In this document: piece after piece, positions 53,361-61,691 of the stretch
Numbering within the stretch: the stretch's first letter is position 1
How the letters are laid out: every line of letters begins with the position of its first letter
From: Shinella sp.
Lineage (GTDB): Bacteria; Pseudomonadota; Alphaproteobacteria; Rhizobiales; Rhizobiaceae
Direction of reading: 5' to 3'
DNA length: 64,000 nt
NCBI GenBank assembly: GCA_003248775.1
Contig: QFQX01000005.1
Location: forward strand, 1 to 64,000
The notes under the pieces: generated by a model
Seen by the model: the letters and a program-made list of their open reading frames with translations, nothing else
Told to the model about the DNA's origin: nothing
Database searches by the model: none
Program-made: the position numbers and the translations under genes

Positions 53361-53945
53361 TCAGCCGATGTCGGACTGGCTCTCGATGATCTTGCCGACG
53401 AGACCGTAGGCAACGGCTTCTTCAGCCGACAGCCAGTAGTCGCGATCGATATCCTTGGCGATCTTCTCTTCCGTCTGGCCGGTGGCCTTGGAATAGATCT
53501 TGATCAGGCGCTGGTTCATCTTGATGATTTCGCGAGCCTGGATCTCGATATCGGATGCCATGCCGCGGGTGCCGCCCGAGGGCTGATGCATCAGGAAGCG
53601 CGTGTTCGGCAGGCAAAGGCGCTGTTCCTTCGGAACCGACACGAAGATCAGCGAACCGGCGGACGCAGCCCAGCCCGTCGCAATGATCCACACCTTCGGC
53701 TTGATGAACTTGATCATGTCGTGGATCGCGTCACCCGATTCCACATGACCGCCCGGCGAGCTGACATAAACGCGGATGTCTTCGTCGCTGGCAGCAGCCA
53801 GAGCCACGAGCTGGGTGCAGACCTTCTGCGCCAGTTCCTGTGTGATCCCGCCAAAAATGAAGATCGAACGCGACTTGAAAAGATTCGCTTCCGTTTCCTT
53901 GCCGAGCGGCAGTTCCTTGCTCTTGTCGTCTTCGTCTTCGTTCAT
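53361..53945 (-). CDS. clpP: ATP-dependent Clp protease proteolytic subunit
   Basis: A 194-residue serine protease subunit. The catalytic Ser lies in GWAASAGSLIF, the His in RFLMHQPSGG and the Asp in DIDRDYWLSAEEA, so the triad is complete. GGHVESGDAIHDMIKF is also typical. It degrades proteins with ClpA or ClpX. The ATG at 53945 is preceded by GGAG at good spacing; longer in-frame starts up to a TTG at 54023 are less likely. Rhizobia usually have several clpP copies; this one has no clpX or tig beside it and is therefore a secondary paralogue, an inference from context. Confidence 0.93.
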   Translation of the reverse strand: MNEDEDDKSKELPLGKETEANLFKSRSIFIFGGITQELAQKVCTQLVALAAASDEDIRVYVSSPGGHVESGDAIHDMIKFIKPKVWIIATGWAASAGSLIFVSVPKEQRLCLPNTRFLMHQPSGGTRGMASDIEIQAREIIKMNQRLIKIYSKATGQTEEKIAKDIDRDYWLSAEEAVAYGLVGKIIESQSDIG

Positions 53946-54116
53946 CCGGATCATCTCCACTTGGGCTTCGTTCTCCCGCACATAGTGCGACTCATGTCCT
54001 AAAACAATGCGGGAAAAAGACAAGGCACGGAACCGGTGAACAGCCCGTTAGCGCCGTGCCCCACAGGCTTCGGGACAAAACGCATTCGTAACGCCTGTGA
54101 CAGGTGAGTTCAGACC

Positions 54117-54548
54117 CTACCGCGAGATGCGCGTCGACAGAATGATGGAGGACAGCGTCCGCTCGACCCCCGCGAGTTCACCGATACGGTCGATCAGCCG
54201 GTCGAGTTCGGCGATGGACGGAGACGCGATGATGGCGATCAGGTCATAGGGACCATTGACCGAATGCAGCGCCGTCACCTCACGGATCGCCGCAAGCTCG
54301 TTGGTAACGGCCGAAAGCGACTTCGGCGCAATGGTAATCAGCACATGCGCGCGGATCAGGTCCCGGACATAGCTGTCCGACAGCCTGACGCCGTAGCCGG
54401 TGATCACCTGCCCTTCCTCCAGCCGCTCCAGCCGTGCCTGCACGGTGGTGCGCGAAAGCCCCAGTCGCCGCGCGAGGGTAGCGACCGGCATTCGGGCATT
54501 CTCCCCAAGCAGGGAAATCAGTTCGCGGTCCTTGTCGGTGAGTTGCAT
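54117..54548 (-). CDS. Lrp/AsnC-family regulator
   Basis: A 143-residue regulator with the AsnC helix-turn-helix (MPVATLARRLGLSRTTVQAR) and a C-terminal RAM ligand-binding domain (VTALHSVNGPYDLIAIIAS). The start MQLTDKDREL at 54548 is the usual one. It is divergent from a saccharopine-dehydrogenase-like gene with 123 bp between the starts, a typical regulator-target arrangement. The ligand is probably an amino acid related to that enzyme, possibly lysine. Confidence 0.92.
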   Translation of the reverse strand: MQLTDKDRELISLLGENARMPVATLARRLGLSRTTVQARLERLEEGQVITGYGVRLSDSYVRDLIRAHVLITIAPKSLSAVTNELAAIREVTALHSVNGPYDLIAIIASPSIAELDRLIDRIGELAGVERTLSSIILSTRISR

Positions 54549-54579
54549 TATGATAAATCCGTTCGGCAATTAGATCAGT

Positions 54580-54614
54580 TTCATACCACGAATAGCGCTT
54601 TTCGCCACTATGAA
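54580..54614. promoter_or_regulatory. Candidate operator in the Lrp / dehydrogenase intergenic region
   Basis: A 16-bp palindrome with one mismatch (CGAATAGCGCTTTTCG, 54589-54604) is flanked by TTCATA (54580-54585) and TATGAA (54609-54614). Nested symmetry between divergent genes fits an Lrp-type site. Confidence 0.45.
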
Positions 54615-54671
54615 TCGACCAGACACCACGGCATCCTGTTCACATCTGACGAATTTCAAGAGGGTCATATT

Positions 54672-55775
54672 ATGAAAGATATCGTGGTCATGGGTGCGGG
54701 CAAGATCGGTGGAGCGATCGCCCTGATGCTGGCGGCAAGCGGCGATTACCGCGTCACCGTCGCAGACAGGAGCGAGGCACAGCTGGCCGCCATCGAAGCC
54801 CATCCGGCGATCACGACCGCCGTCGTCGACATTTCCAACGCCGCCGCGCTCGACGCGCTGCTCAAGGGCCGTTTCGCCGTTCTGTCTGCCGCCCCGTTCC
54901 ATCTGACGGGCGCCATTGCCGAAGCCGCCGCCCGCACCGGCACGTATTATCTCGACCTCACCGAAGACGTCGCCACCACCCGCAAGGTGGAGACCCTGTC
55001 TGCCGGCGCAAACAGCGCCTTCATTCCCCAGTGCGGCCTCGCTCCGGGCTTCATCTCAATCGTCGCCCATGATCTGGCCAAGAACTTCGACAGCCTCGAC
55101 AGCGTTCGCATGCGTGTCGGCGCGCTGCCGCAGTACCCGTCCAACGCTCTCAACTACAACCTGACCTGGAGCACAGACGGCCTGATCAACGAATACATCG
55201 AGCCCTGCGAAGCCATCGTCGAAGGCCGTCTGGTCACCGTTCCGGCCATGGAAGAACGCGAGGAGTTCTCGCTGGACGGCGTGACCTACGAAGCCTTCAA
55301 CACGTCGGGCGGCCTCGGCACGCTCTGCAAGACGCTGGAAGGCCGGGTGCGCACGATGAACTATCGCACCATCCGCTATCCGGGCCATCAGGCCATCGTG
55401 AAGGCTCTGCTGAACGACCTGAACCTCAAGAACCGTCGCGATGTGCTGAAGGACCTGTTCGAAAACGCCCTGCCCGCAACCATGCAGGATGTCGTCGTGG
55501 TCTTCGTCACCGTCTGCGGCACGAAGAACGGCCGCTTCATGCAGGAAACCTACGCCAACAAGGTCTATGCCGGCGTTATCGGCGGTCGCCTGATGAGCGC
55601 CATCCAGATCACCACCGCCGCCGGCATCTGCACGGTCCTCGACCTGCTCGCCGATGGCAAGCTGCCGGCCAAGGGCTTCGTTCGTCAGGAAGAGATCGGC
55701 TTTTCCGATTTCCTCGCGAACCGCTTCGGCCGCGTCTACGACCCGCAGGCAACGAAGCTCGCCCGGGTGGGCTGA
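54672..55775 (+). CDS. Saccharopine dehydrogenase-family protein, possible lysine 6-dehydrogenase
   Basis: A 367-residue NAD(P) enzyme. The Rossmann start is IVVMGAGKIGGAIALML, with FIPQCGLAPGFISIVAHDL and NTSGGLGTLCKTLEG later, as in lysine dehydrogenases of the LysDH group. The length is right for that family. The ribosome binding site is AAGAGGG. The divergent Lrp gene is the likely regulator. Substrate is inferred: lysine is most likely, but other amino-acid substrates are possible. It is a different group from carboxynorspermidine synthase 3 kb upstream. Confidence 0.88.
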   Translation: MKDIVVMGAGKIGGAIALMLAASGDYRVTVADRSEAQLAAIEAHPAITTAVVDISNAAALDALLKGRFAVLSAAPFHLTGAIAEAAARTGTYYLDLTEDVATTRKVETLSAGANSAFIPQCGLAPGFISIVAHDLAKNFDSLDSVRMRVGALPQYPSNALNYNLTWSTDGLINEYIEPCEAIVEGRLVTVPAMEEREEFSLDGVTYEAFNTSGGLGTLCKTLEGRVRTMNYRTIRYPGHQAIVKALLNDLNLKNRRDVLKDLFENALPATMQDVVVVFVTVCGTKNGRFMQETYANKVYAGVIGGRLMSAIQITTAAGICTVLDLLADGKLPAKGFVRQEEIGFSDFLANRFGRVYDPQATKLARVG

Positions 55776-55830
55776 TCGATCAAGCCGAGGTTCTCCGTGT
55801 CGCTGGCGCGGAGGATTGAAAACACATTGA

Positions 55831-55910
55831 CCTTCTCTGCGGGGAGAAGGGTGGGCTGAAAAAGCCCGTGATGGGGCGGAGTGACCGGCATGAAGACCGG
55901 CCTCCGCCCC
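55831..55910. repeat. Degenerate rhizobial hairpin repeat
   Basis: CCTTCTC followed by GGGGAGAAGG, then a hairpin GGGGCGGAG / CTCCGCCCC (55873-55881 with 55902-55910) with an inner ACCGG/CCGG. The first part resembles the abundant GGGGAGAAGG-type intergenic repeat of rhizobia. It may also terminate the dehydrogenase transcript. Confidence 0.5.
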
Positions 55911-55928
55911 AACTTTATCGGCTATACG

Positions 55929-56312
55929 TCAGAAAATCCGGTCGACCGGCTGACCAAGCGCCATGGCGCCTGCGTAGCGAGCCTGCGGCCCCGACTGCAG
56001 CGGATGGAACCGCGCGCCCTGCACGTCGCGGAAACGCCGCTCCAGCCCGTTCGCCCGGTAGAAGGACGCTCCACCGGCAAGCTCCATCGCAAATTCGGTC
56101 GCCTTGATCGCATATTGCACCACCAGCGAACGGCCGATCATGATCTCGTTCACGGTATCCGCCGATGGCGCGTTACGCTCCACGACATCCAGCATGAAGC
56201 GATGCGCAATCTGCGCGGCCCTCAGCGCCGTATCGACCTGACCGGCGAGTTCGGTCACGCAATCGCTCTGCGTCCGCTTCCGCGCCATTTCCACCGCGAT
56301 ATCCCGCGCGCC
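55929..56312 (-). pseudogene. Truncated acyl-CoA dehydrogenase, C-terminal fragment
   Basis: About 125 residues matching only the C-terminal helical domain of an acyl-CoA dehydrogenase-like protein (YAIKATEFAMELAGGASFYR, then RFRDVQGARFHPLQSGPQAR). The FAD-binding N-terminal two thirds are missing, since the dimethylglycine-dehydrogenase-like gene ends directly upstream. The reading frame runs in frame with that gene after its TAA. No ribosome binding site is convincing. It is best read as a remnant of a deleted gene. Confidence 0.75.
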
Positions 56313-58880
56313 TTAGCTCCTCGGCTTCAGGTTTTCCGGATCGTAGAGCGGCTTGTAGCCGACGGCGACGACTTCGACCGGGTAGGTCTCGCAGAAGTAC
56401 TCGACGTTCAGCTTGCGGCCGACCTGGCAGTATTCCTGCGGCAGGTAGGCGAGCGCGATATTCTTGCCGATGGTCGGGCCGTAGGCGACCGAAGTCGTGT
56501 AGGAGATACGTCCGAGGCTGTCGACCAGCGTCTTGCCCGTTGCGGGATCGATGACCGGCATTGCGCCGACCGGATAACGCTTCACCCCGTTGGTATCGGT
56601 GTTTTCGGTCATTACCAGCGTGCAGAGCATGGCCGGCTGCTGTTCGCGGGCCTTGTATTCCAGATGCTTGGCCTTGCCGCGGAAATCGGCTTCCTTGACC
56701 TTCGGACGCGCCAGATCGGCTTCGATCAGGTTGTACTGCGTCGTGAGGTCCGCATTCTGCAGGCGCAGGCTCTTTTCCATGCGGCGCGAGTTCGCATAGG
56801 TCTCGACGCCGAAGGCCATCACGCCGGTGGCGCGCAGCGCATCCCAGACGGCGAGGCCATCCTCGTACTTCATGTGCAGTTCCCAGCCCTGCTCGCCGAC
56901 ATAGGAGATGCGGAAGGCAGAGACGGACTTGCCGGCGATCTCGATCGGCTTGATCGCAGCGAAGGGGAAGTTCTCCACATCGAGGCCTGCCGGATCGGCA
57001 ACAACCTTCTTCAGCGTCTCGCGGGCATTCGGACCCCAGATGCCGATGGTGATGAACTTTTCCGACACGTCGGTGATGGTGACGTCGAGACCGCGATCCT
57101 CGGCCACGCGCTTCATGTAATGGAAGTCGCGCGGGCCAGCATCGGCGCCGTTCACCAGACGGCAACGGTCCGCCATGCGGAACACGGTGAAGTCGGCGCG
57201 CACCATACCCTCGTCGTCGAGGAAGTGCGTGTAGATGCCCTTGCCGATATTGGCGTCGCCCCCGACCTTCGCGGCGCAGAGCCATTCCAGCAGCTCGACA
57301 TGGTCAGGCCCTTCGATGTCGACCATATGGAAATGCGAGAGGTTGACGATGCCGCAATCGTCGCTCATCGCGAGGTGTTCGGCATTCGAGACGCGCCAGA
57401 AGTGACGGTTGTCCCACTCGGCCTCGCGAACCGGCACCTTGTCGCCATACTTCTCCAGAAGATGCTCGTTGGCCTTGTAGCCATGGGCGCGTTCCCAGCC
57501 GCCGAGCTCCATGAAGTAGCCGCCAAGCTCCACTTCGCGCTCGTAGAAAGGCGAGCGCTTGATATTGCGGCCGGTGGCGTAGGGTTCGCGCGGGTGAACG
57601 GCGGGGAAATAGATTTTGCAGGCCGCCTCGGAGCAACGGCCGAGGATGAAGTCTTCCTGCATCTGGTGCGGATAGAAACGGGCGAAATCGATCGAGGAAT
57701 GGTCCACTTCGGTGCGGCCGTCGGTGATCCAGTCGGCCAGAAGCTTGCCGTAGCCCGGCGCATCCTTGACCCAGATGCCGACGCAGTACCAGAGACCGCG
57801 CACCTTCTGGCTCTCCCCGCAGGAAGCGCCGCCGGCGGCGGATACCTGCAGCAGGCCGTTGAACGAGTGGCTCTCGTTATAGCCGAGCTCGCCGAGGATC
57901 GGCGTCAGTTCGATGGCGCGCTCCAGACCGTCCATCAGGCCGTCCGCCTCGAGATCGAGGTCACGCTGCGAGGGCGACAGGCGAGCCTGTTCCTTCTCGA
58001 GCAGATCGCGCGGATGGCACATGCGCGGGTTTTCGGTGTTGTAGTAACCCCATTCGAGCTGGCCGCCCTCGGTGGTTTTCGGGTCGCCGGTGTCGCGCAT
58101 GTAGGCGGAGTTGCCCTGATCGCGCAGCAGCGGATAGCCGATCTCCTTGCCGGTGCCTTCGAACTCGTTGAACGGACCGAAGAAGGTGAGCGCGTGGTCG
58201 ACCGGCATGACCGGCAGGTCTTCACCGACCATGCCCGCGATCATGCGGCCCCAGAGGCCGGCACAGACGATGACGTGATCCGCCATGATCGTGCCGCGAT
58301 GGGTGACGACGCCCTTGATGTGGCCATTCTCGACGATCAGCGACTGTGCCGGCGTATTGCCGAACATCTGCAGCTTGCCGGACTTTTCGGCCGCATCGAC
58401 CAGCTTGCCGGCAACTGTCTGCGAACGCGGAATGACGAGACCTGCATCCGGATCCCAGAGAGCGCCTGCGACCACCTCTTCCTCGACCAGCGGAAACTTC
58501 TCCTTGACTTCGCTGGCGCTGATCAGGCTGGCGCGCGTGCCGAAGGCCTTGCCGGAGGTCACCTTGCGCTTGACCTCTTCCATCCACTTGTCGTCGCCGG
58601 CACGAACCACTTCAATGCCGCCGATGCGGGCGTAATGGCCCATCTTCTCGTAGAATTCGAGCGAGTAGAGCGAGGTCCAGACCGACAGGAAGTCGTGGCT
58701 GGTCATGAAACAGAAGTCGGAGGCATGCGCCGTCGAACCGATATCGGTTGGAATACCCGACTTGTCGATGCCGACGATGTCGTCCCAGCCGCGTTCGATA
58801 AGGTGATGGGCGACTGACGCGCCCACGATACCGCCCAGCCCGATGATGACGACTTTAGCCTTTGTCGGAAACTCTGCCAT
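56313..58880 (-). CDS. FAD-dependent oxidoreductase with GcvT domain (dimethylglycine/sarcosine dehydrogenase type)
   Basis: An 855-residue two-part enzyme. The N-terminal DAO domain starts with VVIIGLGGIVGASVAHHL (FAD-binding glycine motif), followed by the FAO-M linker. The C-terminal half (from about residue 450) is a GcvT-like folate domain with GIWGPNARETLKK and SYVGEQGWELHMKYEDG. Such proteins remove methyl groups from dimethylglycine or sarcosine and pass them to tetrahydrofolate. The typical covalent-flavin His region is replaced by STAHASDFCF, so flavin attachment is unclear. It is monocistronic or followed by the remnant acyl-CoA dehydrogenase. Confidence 0.9.
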   Translation of the reverse strand: MAEFPTKAKVVIIGLGGIVGASVAHHLIERGWDDIVGIDKSGIPTDIGSTAHASDFCFMTSHDFLSVWTSLYSLEFYEKMGHYARIGGIEVVRAGDDKWMEEVKRKVTSGKAFGTRASLISASEVKEKFPLVEEEVVAGALWDPDAGLVIPRSQTVAGKLVDAAEKSGKLQMFGNTPAQSLIVENGHIKGVVTHRGTIMADHVIVCAGLWGRMIAGMVGEDLPVMPVDHALTFFGPFNEFEGTGKEIGYPLLRDQGNSAYMRDTGDPKTTEGGQLEWGYYNTENPRMCHPRDLLEKEQARLSPSQRDLDLEADGLMDGLERAIELTPILGELGYNESHSFNGLLQVSAAGGASCGESQKVRGLWYCVGIWVKDAPGYGKLLADWITDGRTEVDHSSIDFARFYPHQMQEDFILGRCSEAACKIYFPAVHPREPYATGRNIKRSPFYEREVELGGYFMELGGWERAHGYKANEHLLEKYGDKVPVREAEWDNRHFWRVSNAEHLAMSDDCGIVNLSHFHMVDIEGPDHVELLEWLCAAKVGGDANIGKGIYTHFLDDEGMVRADFTVFRMADRCRLVNGADAGPRDFHYMKRVAEDRGLDVTITDVSEKFITIGIWGPNARETLKKVVADPAGLDVENFPFAAIKPIEIAGKSVSAFRISYVGEQGWELHMKYEDGLAVWDALRATGVMAFGVETYANSRRMEKSLRLQNADLTTQYNLIEADLARPKVKEADFRGKAKHLEYKAREQQPAMLCTLVMTENTDTNGVKRYPVGAMPVIDPATGKTLVDSLGRISYTTSVAYGPTIGKNIALAYLPQEYCQVGRKLNVEYFCETYPVEVVAVGYKPLYDPENLKPRS

Positions 58881-59060
58881 AGGAACAAACCCTGATTGAT
58901 GATTTGCGTCGATCTTAGGGTTTCCGGAAGCGTCATCGCGTCCTTAATGCGACATTCTACAAATACTGCACGACCAGTTTCCGACGCGAAATCGGTCCCC
59001 CAGCGGCACGGCTCGACCGCCGGATGTCGGAAGATCGACAGCGAGGGAACGCCTCGGGCG

Positions 59061-60524
59061 TCACGTGCCGCAGAACGTGCGCATCACTTTCTCGGCCGGC
59101 ATCGGTGGCAAGGCATAATCTGCACGGGCCGGATCCTCTGCATAAGGTCGCTGCAACGCCGCGTGCATCTGCTCGAAAGGCTCGAAATCGCCGGCGATGC
59201 CCGCCACGATCACCTCTTCGATGCGATGGTTGCGCGGGATGACGGCAGGGTTCACCGCGTCCATCGACGCCTGCCGCTCCGCCGGTGTCCGTTGCCCGCC
59301 ATGGCGTTTCCGCCAGCGTTCCAGCCAGTCTGCGACGCCCCAGCGTTCCTTGAACTGGGCAAGCAAAACCTCGTCATCGGCACCGCCGGCAACCTTGCCC
59401 AGAGCGCGGAAGGTCAGCGTGAAATCCGCCTCCCCTTCATGCATCAGCGACAACAGGCCGTTCACAAGCTCGACATCTCCCTCCACCTCGCCGGCAATGC
59501 CGATCTTGCGGCGGAAGAGATCGATCCAATGGCTCTGGAATACACGGCCGAAATCGACCAGCGCTGCATTGGCCGCCTCGATGCTTTCATCTTCCCGCGC
59601 GGAAAAGAGCGGCAGCAACGCCTCGGCGAAACGCGCGAGGTTCCACTGCGCAATGCCTGGCTGGTTGGCATAGGCATAACGGCCCCGCTGGTCGATGGAG
59701 GAGAAGACCTTGCGGGGATCGTATTCGTCGAGAAAGGCGCAAGGGCCGAAATCGATCGTCTCACCCGAGACCGCCATGTTGTCGGTATTCATCACACCAT
59801 GGATGAACCCGACCGAGAGCCAGCGCGCCACAAGCTCTGCCTGCCGGGCTGAAACCGCATTCAAAAGCGCCAGATAACGGTTGTCGTCGTCCGTCGAGAT
59901 CTCAGGATAGTGCCGCGCGATTACGTGGTCCGCGAGCATACGAAGACCGTCTGCATCACCCCGGACGGCGAAGAACTGGAAGGTGCCGATGCGGATATGG
60001 CTTGCGGCAACACGCGTCAGCACGGCCCCCGGCAACAGCGTCTCGCGCACCACCGGCTCACCGGTCAGAACGGCGGCAAGCGCGCGCGTGGTCGGAATGC
60101 CGAGCGCATGCATGGCCTCTGAAACGATATATTCCCGGAGCACCGGACCGAGTGCTGCCCGCCCGTCGCCATTGCGGGAAAATGGTGTGGCACCGGCACC
60201 CTTGAGCTGGATGTCCCGGCGCACGCCATTATCGTCCACCACCTCGCCGATAAGGATAGCCCGCCCATCACCGAGCTGCGGAACGAAATTGCCGAACTGG
60301 TGGCCGGCATAGGCCATGGCGAGTGACGCCGCTCCTTCCGGCAGGTCGTTGCCGGAAAAGATCTCGGCCAGCCGGGCATCGTCGACATCGGAAAAATCGA
60401 GCCCGAGTTCACTTGCCAACTCGGCATTGAACCGGATCAGCCGAGGCGCCCGGACAGTCGCGGGCTTCACAGCCCGAAAGAAACGCTCCGGCAGCCGCTG
60501 ATAGCTGTTGTCGAATGCGAACAC
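59061..60524 (-). CDS. selO: Protein adenylyltransferase SelO (YdiU/UPF0061)
   Basis: A 487-residue pseudokinase-fold enzyme that transfers AMP to proteins and is linked to redox stress. GDGRAILIGEV, GAGATPFSRNGDGRAALGP, VLREYIVSEAMHALGIPTTR and the metal-binding NTDNM and DFGPCAFLDEYDP are all present. The C-terminal Cys lies in RTFCGT. The start is a GTG at 60524 preceded by AGGAGGA; the frame stays open upstream without coding character. It is divergent from the lipoprotein gene. Confidence 0.93.
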   Translation of the reverse strand: MFAFDNSYQRLPERFFRAVKPATVRAPRLIRFNAELASELGLDFSDVDDARLAEIFSGNDLPEGAASLAMAYAGHQFGNFVPQLGDGRAILIGEVVDDNGVRRDIQLKGAGATPFSRNGDGRAALGPVLREYIVSEAMHALGIPTTRALAAVLTGEPVVRETLLPGAVLTRVAASHIRIGTFQFFAVRGDADGLRMLADHVIARHYPEISTDDDNRYLALLNAVSARQAELVARWLSVGFIHGVMNTDNMAVSGETIDFGPCAFLDEYDPRKVFSSIDQRGRYAYANQPGIAQWNLARFAEALLPLFSAREDESIEAANAALVDFGRVFQSHWIDLFRRKIGIAGEVEGDVELVNGLLSLMHEGEADFTLTFRALGKVAGGADDEVLLAQFKERWGVADWLERWRKRHGGQRTPAERQASMDAVNPAVIPRNHRIEEVIVAGIAGDFEPFEQMHAALQRPYAEDPARADYALPPMPAEKVMRTFCGT

Positions 60525-60720
60525 GCTCTGTCCTCCTGTCTTGCGGCCGAACACTTTCGTCCATTGATTAAATATGGGGCCGGTATTCCACGGAGCAAGC
60601 GGAAAGAAACCGATGGGTCGGTTTGCCCGTCTGCGGGTCGCTCTCCAAGGCCAAATCTGGGCGCATCGGCCCACAACTATTGTCTCACGGATTTCAGGAT
60701 ATTTAACGTGGTCTCCATTC

Positions 60721-60759
60721 GGAGCACGCCCCCGTCCCTGAGTGACGGCGGCGTGCTCC
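60721..60759. other. Strong unexplained hairpin between selO and the lipoprotein gene
   Basis: GGAGCACGCC / GGCGTGCTCC form a 10-bp stem, extended inside by CGTC/GACG around a short loop. There is no T run on either side, and the surrounding 306-base gap has no gene. It could be part of a small RNA or a leader. Confidence 0.4.
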
Positions 60760-60830
60760 ATGTTGCTGTCCGCGTTCTCCATGGATCACGGAACCGACAT
60801 CATATCGCTGATTGAGAGGGGTAATCAGAC

Positions 60831-61328
60831 ATGAAACTTCGCCTTGCCGCGACCGCTGCCGTCGCCATCGTTCTTTCCGGCTGCACAACCACGGAAGAAG
60901 CCAATACCGTCATCCAATCCCGCTGGGTGGGCCAGCCTGCCGAGGTGTTTTTCACCCAGTATGGGCCGCCGATCTCGCAATTCCCGATGGCAAGCGGAAA
61001 CGTACTTTACACCTGGCGCGGCGGCGACAAGACCCGCTACATCGCCCCGACCTATTCCACTCCGACGCCGGCCCAGACAACCACCCGGACCGAAACCAGG
61101 GAAACCAAACCCGGCGTCACCGTCACCAAAACGACGACGACCGGTGTTTATCAGCCCCAACCGCAGATGATTTCGCCGCCGCGCTACGAGGATCTGTTCT
61201 GCGAATTGCAGATCACCGCCGATCCCTCCCAACGCATCGTCGCGATACGCGCCTCCAACGACACGGATGGTGAAGGCCTGAGCTTCTCCCGTTGCGCCGA
61301 AGTGCTCAATGCGCATCCGCAACGCTGA
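60831..61328 (+). CDS. Putative lipoprotein
   Basis: A 165-residue exported protein. The lipobox is LSGC (AAVAIVLSGCTTTEEA), so the mature protein begins at Cys17 and is anchored in a membrane. A Thr-rich linker (TTTRTETRETKPGVTVTKTT) separates two conserved parts. Cys residues in DLFCELQI and FSRCAEVL could form a disulfide. No family recognised. The ATG has GAGAGGGG upstream. A strong terminator follows the gene. Confidence 0.82.
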   Translation: MKLRLAATAAVAIVLSGCTTTEEANTVIQSRWVGQPAEVFFTQYGPPISQFPMASGNVLYTWRGGDKTRYIAPTYSTPTPAQTTTRTETRETKPGVTVTKTTTTGVYQPQPQMISPPRYEDLFCELQITADPSQRIVAIRASNDTDGEGLSFSRCAEVLNAHPQR

Positions 61329-61358
61329 AGCGCCGGCAGGGGCTCCAATCAGACAAAG

Positions 61359-61386
61359 AAGCCCCGCTCGACGCGGGGCTTTCCTG
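61359..61386 (+). terminator. Terminator of the lipoprotein gene
   Basis: AAGCCCCGC / GCGGGGCTT stem with a 5-base loop followed by TTCCTGTTT, 31 bases after the stop. Confidence 0.85.
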
Positions 61387-61415
61387 TTTCACCGGACAAT
61401 GTCCCGGCTGCGACC

Positions 61416-61518
61416 TAAAGCGTGTCGCGATCTTTCAGATTCGCTCTCTACGCTTTAAGTCCTTGTTTCATCGTATGTCGTTGCCGCAAAACCGCTGCAC
61501 ACTTTTGCGCGACATGCT
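61416..61518. repeat. RIME-like intergenic repeat
   Basis: About 100 bases resembling a widespread rhizobial mosaic element: TAAAGCGTGTCGCGA, CTTTCAGATTCGCTC and CGCTTTAAGTCCTTG, then GCATGTCG-like and GACATGCT ends around CAAAACCGCTGCACAC. AAAGCG/CGCTTT and ATGTCG/CGACAT are the palindromic arms. Identification is by memory of the consensus. Confidence 0.65.
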
Positions 61519-61584
61519 GTAGCCTTGCCGCGATCCCGCCTGCACCTGGCCGGAACAGGCTCCATTGTGCGACGCAGCTCTTTT

Positions 61585-61635
61585 GTCATGGACAGTTACA
61601 AAACCCTTACGCTAGTCTGTCGCATGACATATAGA
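61585..61635 (+). promoter_or_regulatory. Promoter of the HupE gene with flanking inverted repeat
   Basis: TTACGC-N17-TATAGA (61607-61635). GTCATGGACAG upstream and CTGTCGCATGAC overlapping the spacer and -10 form an interrupted inverted repeat around the -35, a plausible repressor site. Confidence 0.4.
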
Positions 61636-61691
61636 CGAAGGCAGGCGTGACTGATTTCCGGGCGCCGTGTCGACCAAAAAGAGGGACAAAC

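Noticed and set aside
55881..58817. Very long open frame (about 978 codons) on the plus strand
   Set aside because: Antisense shadow of the dimethylglycine-dehydrogenase-like gene. The composition (His/Arg/Asp/Gly-rich, no domain) is that of the complement of a high-GC coding frame.
59061..60782. Extended SelO frame (573 codons)
   Set aside because: The upstream part has no similarity to the family and the GTG at 60524 has a strong AGGAGGA.
61585..61628. NikR-type site before the HupE gene
   Set aside because: The half-sites GTCATG and CATGAC are 32 bases apart, while the known NikR spacing is about 16. I kept it only as an unassigned inverted repeat.
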